From positions 1 to 6,917 of the forward strand of contig CAMPUN010000058.1 in NCBI GenBank assembly GCA_946997275.1: DNA of 6,917 nucleotides, written 5' to 3'. Below the pieces are notes generated by a model. That model did no database searches. It saw only the letters and a list, made by a program, of their open reading frames with translations, and was not told the origin of the DNA. This document shows positions 5,326-6,917 of the stretch, piece by piece (the first letter of the stretch is position 1; each line of letters begins with the position of its first letter). This DNA is from an uncultured Porphyromonas sp. GTDB taxonomy: Bacteria; Bacteroidota; Bacteroidia; Bacteroidales; Porphyromonadaceae. The translations under genes were made by a program, and so were the position numbers.

Positions 5326-5373
5326 GGCTACACGTCCCAAGGGTTACACGTCTCAAAGGCTACACGTCCCCTG
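5326..5373 (+). repeat. Three tandem 16-bp repeats
   Basis: Units at 5326-5341 (GGCTACACGTCCCAAG), 5342-5357 (GGTTACACGTCTCAAA) and 5358-5373 (GGCTACACGTCCCCTG) share the core G-G-Y-T-A-C-A-C-G-T-C-Y-C. A weaker relative, GGCTAGACGTGA, begins at 5387. The array directly adjoins the right arm of the palindromic region. With the flanking elements it accounts for most of the 395-base gap before the carboxylase gene. Confidence 0.7.
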
Positions 5374-5394
5374 CGTCGTTACAGCGGGCTAGAC

Positions 5395-5448
5395 GTGATA
5401 TGTCGCCTTGCGGGCACCGAGTGGTGCGTCCGCAAGACGACATATTAC
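5395..5448. terminator. Long hairpin just after the carboxylase stop codon
   Basis: ATATGTCG (5398-5405) pairs with CGACATAT (5438-5445), and CTTGCGG (5407-5413) with CCGCAAG (5430-5436), with one mismatch between them. The apex is CACC-GAGT-GGTG (5415-5426). It lies 19 bases beyond the stop of the - strand gene. No U-tract follows on either strand, so it is more likely an mRNA 3'-end stabiliser or another repeat unit than a classical terminator; its apex contains one GTGCGTCC octamer. Confidence 0.45.
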
Positions 5449-5466
5449 ATTAGACTCGTTTGCGCC

Positions 5467-6917
5467 CTAGCGTCCTAGAGGACGGCGCTCACGCTGACGT
5501 GTCGTGGCCTCCTCCTCAATGCGCTTGATCGGGGGCTGATAGTCGGGATAGTGCTCCTCCTTTTCGGCAGGCTTGATGTAGGCTAGCTCGTCGCCCTTGC
5601 GGACGGTCTGACCTTGACCTACACAGACCTCGATGAGCTTGCCCGTGAAGTTCGTATTGACACGATCTATCTGACCAAATGGGGTCTCGATATAGCAGAA
5701 AGGTTGACCCGTGACATACTCCGTGCCAGTGGCTGGAGCCATCGAGCCCTCTGTCGGATCGACCTCCCAGAGTACGGTACCCGTTGTCGGTGCGGGGATC
5801 ATCTGCGTGCCAGCACGCATCGCCTTCTTGATGTCGCTCTCGTCAAAGCCCTTCTTAGCCAGTGCGTCAGCCTTAGCCTTAGCGAGCGAAGCCTCAAACT
5901 CACGACGCAGGTCGCCACTCTTGTAGCGTCTGTACTGCTCGGGGTGCATAGCTAGCTCAAAGAGCTCCTCATCGTCAGGACCAAACTCCCAGCCGTTCTC
6001 CTTCATCTCCTTGCGGAACTCATCCAGCGCATCGGGGTAGAACTGCTGTGGGTCGGCATCGGAAAACTCTAGTCCCTTCTCCTTAGCGAGAGCCACGAGC
6101 TCGGGATCGATCTTGCCAGGGATACGCCCAGCCTTGCCGAGGATCATGTTCCACATGTTCTGGTCTATGGCGAGCCAGCGACCCTTGCCCTGCGTCATGT
6201 TGTAGACGTTCATCAGAGCGATGTTCTTGACATACTGGCTGAATGGAGTAACTAGTGGGGGATAACCGACACGTGGCCATACGTAAGCGACCTCGTTAAA
6301 GAGCTTGACCAGTAGGTCATCGATCGATAGCTCAGGCTCGTTGTGATTGCGCAGGTACATATTGATACCTGAGTGGACGCCCTTGAGGTCGGCCATCATG
6401 GAGCCCATCATACCGCCCGGTAGACCGCAGCCAACCAGTAGCGAAGAGGTCTCCTTATTGGTCGAGCCCATGAAATATCCGAGGAAGTCATCGATAAAGC
6501 TCTGAGTCATCGTACGAGCACGCATGTAAGCGTCCATATTGATCTCCGGTACGTCGAAGCCCGCATCGTAGAGCATCTCACGAATGGTGATCACGTCGGG
6601 GTGGATCTTACCCCAAGAGATCGGCTCCATGGCAACGTCTATGATGTCGGCGCCGTTTTCGCACACCTCCAGCATAGAGGCTACGGAGAAGCCAGGGCCC
6701 GAGTGGCCGTGATACTGAATGATCGTGTCGGGGTGCTTAGACTTGATCGACTTGACCAGCTGTCCGAGGAAGTGAGGACGACCTATGCCGGCCATATCCT
6801 TGAGACAGATCTCGTCAGCGCCAGCCTCGATGAGCTTGTCGGCTAGCGTAGAGTAGTACTCGATCGTATGTATCGGTGAGTAGGTGATACAGAGTGTCGC
6901 CTGAGCGGTCATGCCCG
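5467..6917 (-). CDS. oadA: Pyruvate carboxylase subunit B / oxaloacetate decarboxylase alpha (5'-truncated by window)
   Basis: Carboxyltransferase subunit that moves a carboxyl group between carboxybiotin and pyruvate/oxaloacetate. The reading frame is open to the window edge; the ATG at 6912 is internal, since family members continue upstream (G-M-T-A-Q-A-T-L-C precedes the SPIHT motif). About 140 residues are missing, including the Asp metal ligand. Numbering from that ATG: residues 1-95 finish the TIM barrel, with Lys38 in EICLKDMAG as the carboxylated metal-binding lysine and His68/His70 in QYHGHSGPG as metal ligands. Residues 120-345 are the conserved carboxylase domain (GLPGGMMGS, WPRVGYPPLVTPFSQYV, GKAGRIPGKIDPEL). 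Residues 385-455 resemble a biotinyl/lipoyl domain, but the AMKM segment reads T410-P-F412-G, so the biotin lysine is absent. A charged 35-residue tail follows. Biotin must therefore sit on a separate carrier, or the domain is structural. Methylmalonyl-CoA decarboxylase-like alternatives fit less well. Confidence 0.92.
   Translation of the reverse strand, partial: GMTAQATLCITYSPIHTIEYYSTLADKLIEAGADEICLKDMAGIGRPHFLGQLVKSIKSKHPDTIIQYHGHSGPGFSVASMLEVCENGADIIDVAMEPISWGKIHPDVITIREMLYDAGFDVPEINMDAYMRARTMTQSFIDDFLGYFMGSTNKETSSLLVGCGLPGGMMGSMMADLKGVHSGINMYLRNHNEPELSIDDLLVKLFNEVAYVWPRVGYPPLVTPFSQYVKNIALMNVYNMTQGKGRWLAIDQNMWNMILGKAGRIPGKIDPELVALAKEKGLEFSDADPQQFYPDALDEFRKEMKENGWEFGPDDEELFELAMHPEQYRRYKSGDLRREFEASLAKAKADALAKKGFDESDIKKAMRAGTQMIPAPTTGTVLWEVDPTEGSMAPATGTEYVTGQPFCYIETPFGQIDRVNTNFTGKLIEVCVGQGQTVRKGDELAYIKPAEKEEHYPDYQPPIKRIEEEATTRQRERRPLGR

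Noticed and set aside
5191..5448. CRISPR array as an explanation for the repeats
   Set aside because: Repeats are palindromic and nested in both orientations, and the 16-bp units are contiguous without unique spacers; no cas genes are present.
5614..5955. + strand open frames opposite the carboxylase gene (5614-5955, 5711-5926, 6601-6846)
   Set aside because: Antisense shadows of a well-conserved protein; the composition is explained by the opposite frame.
6910..6912. ATG at 6912 as the true start of the carboxylase gene
   Set aside because: The frame remains open to the window edge and the residues around it match the middle of the family; the metal-binding N-terminal part would be missing.

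Overview
The window looks like chromosome from a member of the Bacteroidota, most likely a Porphyromonas-type Bacteroidales. The evidence is an iron/manganese superoxide dismutase that closely resembles (from memory) that of P. gingivalis, a Bacteroidales-type malate dehydrogenase and pyruvate carboxylase subunit B, promoter elements of the TAnnTTTG type instead of TATAAT, few Shine-Dalgarno sites, and outer-membrane signal peptides cut just before Gln. The species cannot be fixed from sequence alone.

Layout, left to right. The + strand carries prfA (release factor 1, 26-1132); a compact non-coding mobile element (1146-1406) with 20-bp terminal inverted repeats and a perfect 10-bp target duplication; a promoter and sodB (1517-2098); a terminator-like hairpin; mdh (2262-3260) with a strong terminator; then a promoter, a structured leader and two tandem paralogous 231-residue outer-membrane beta-barrel proteins (3581-4276 and 4376-5071) separated by an intrinsic terminator. 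A bidirectional terminator at 5128-5163 closes this side. A repeat-rich intergenic region (about 5190-5450) holds six copies of GGACGCAC/GTGCGTCC in nested palindromes, three tandem 16-bp units and a long hairpin. On the - strand, entering from the right edge, is the 3' part of a pyruvate carboxylase subunit B / oxaloacetate decarboxylase alpha gene (5467-6917), whose C-terminal biotinyl-type domain has lost the biotin lysine.

The genes are mostly separate housekeeping transcription units: translation termination, oxidative-stress defence, and C4/pyruvate metabolism (Mdh and the carboxyltransferase both act around oxaloacetate). The one likely co-transcribed set is the pair of barrel proteins. 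I see no defence system, CRISPR array, tRNA or rRNA. The most notable content is the complete MITE-like element, the REPIN-like palindrome array, the barrel duplication and the biotin-less carboxylase domain.
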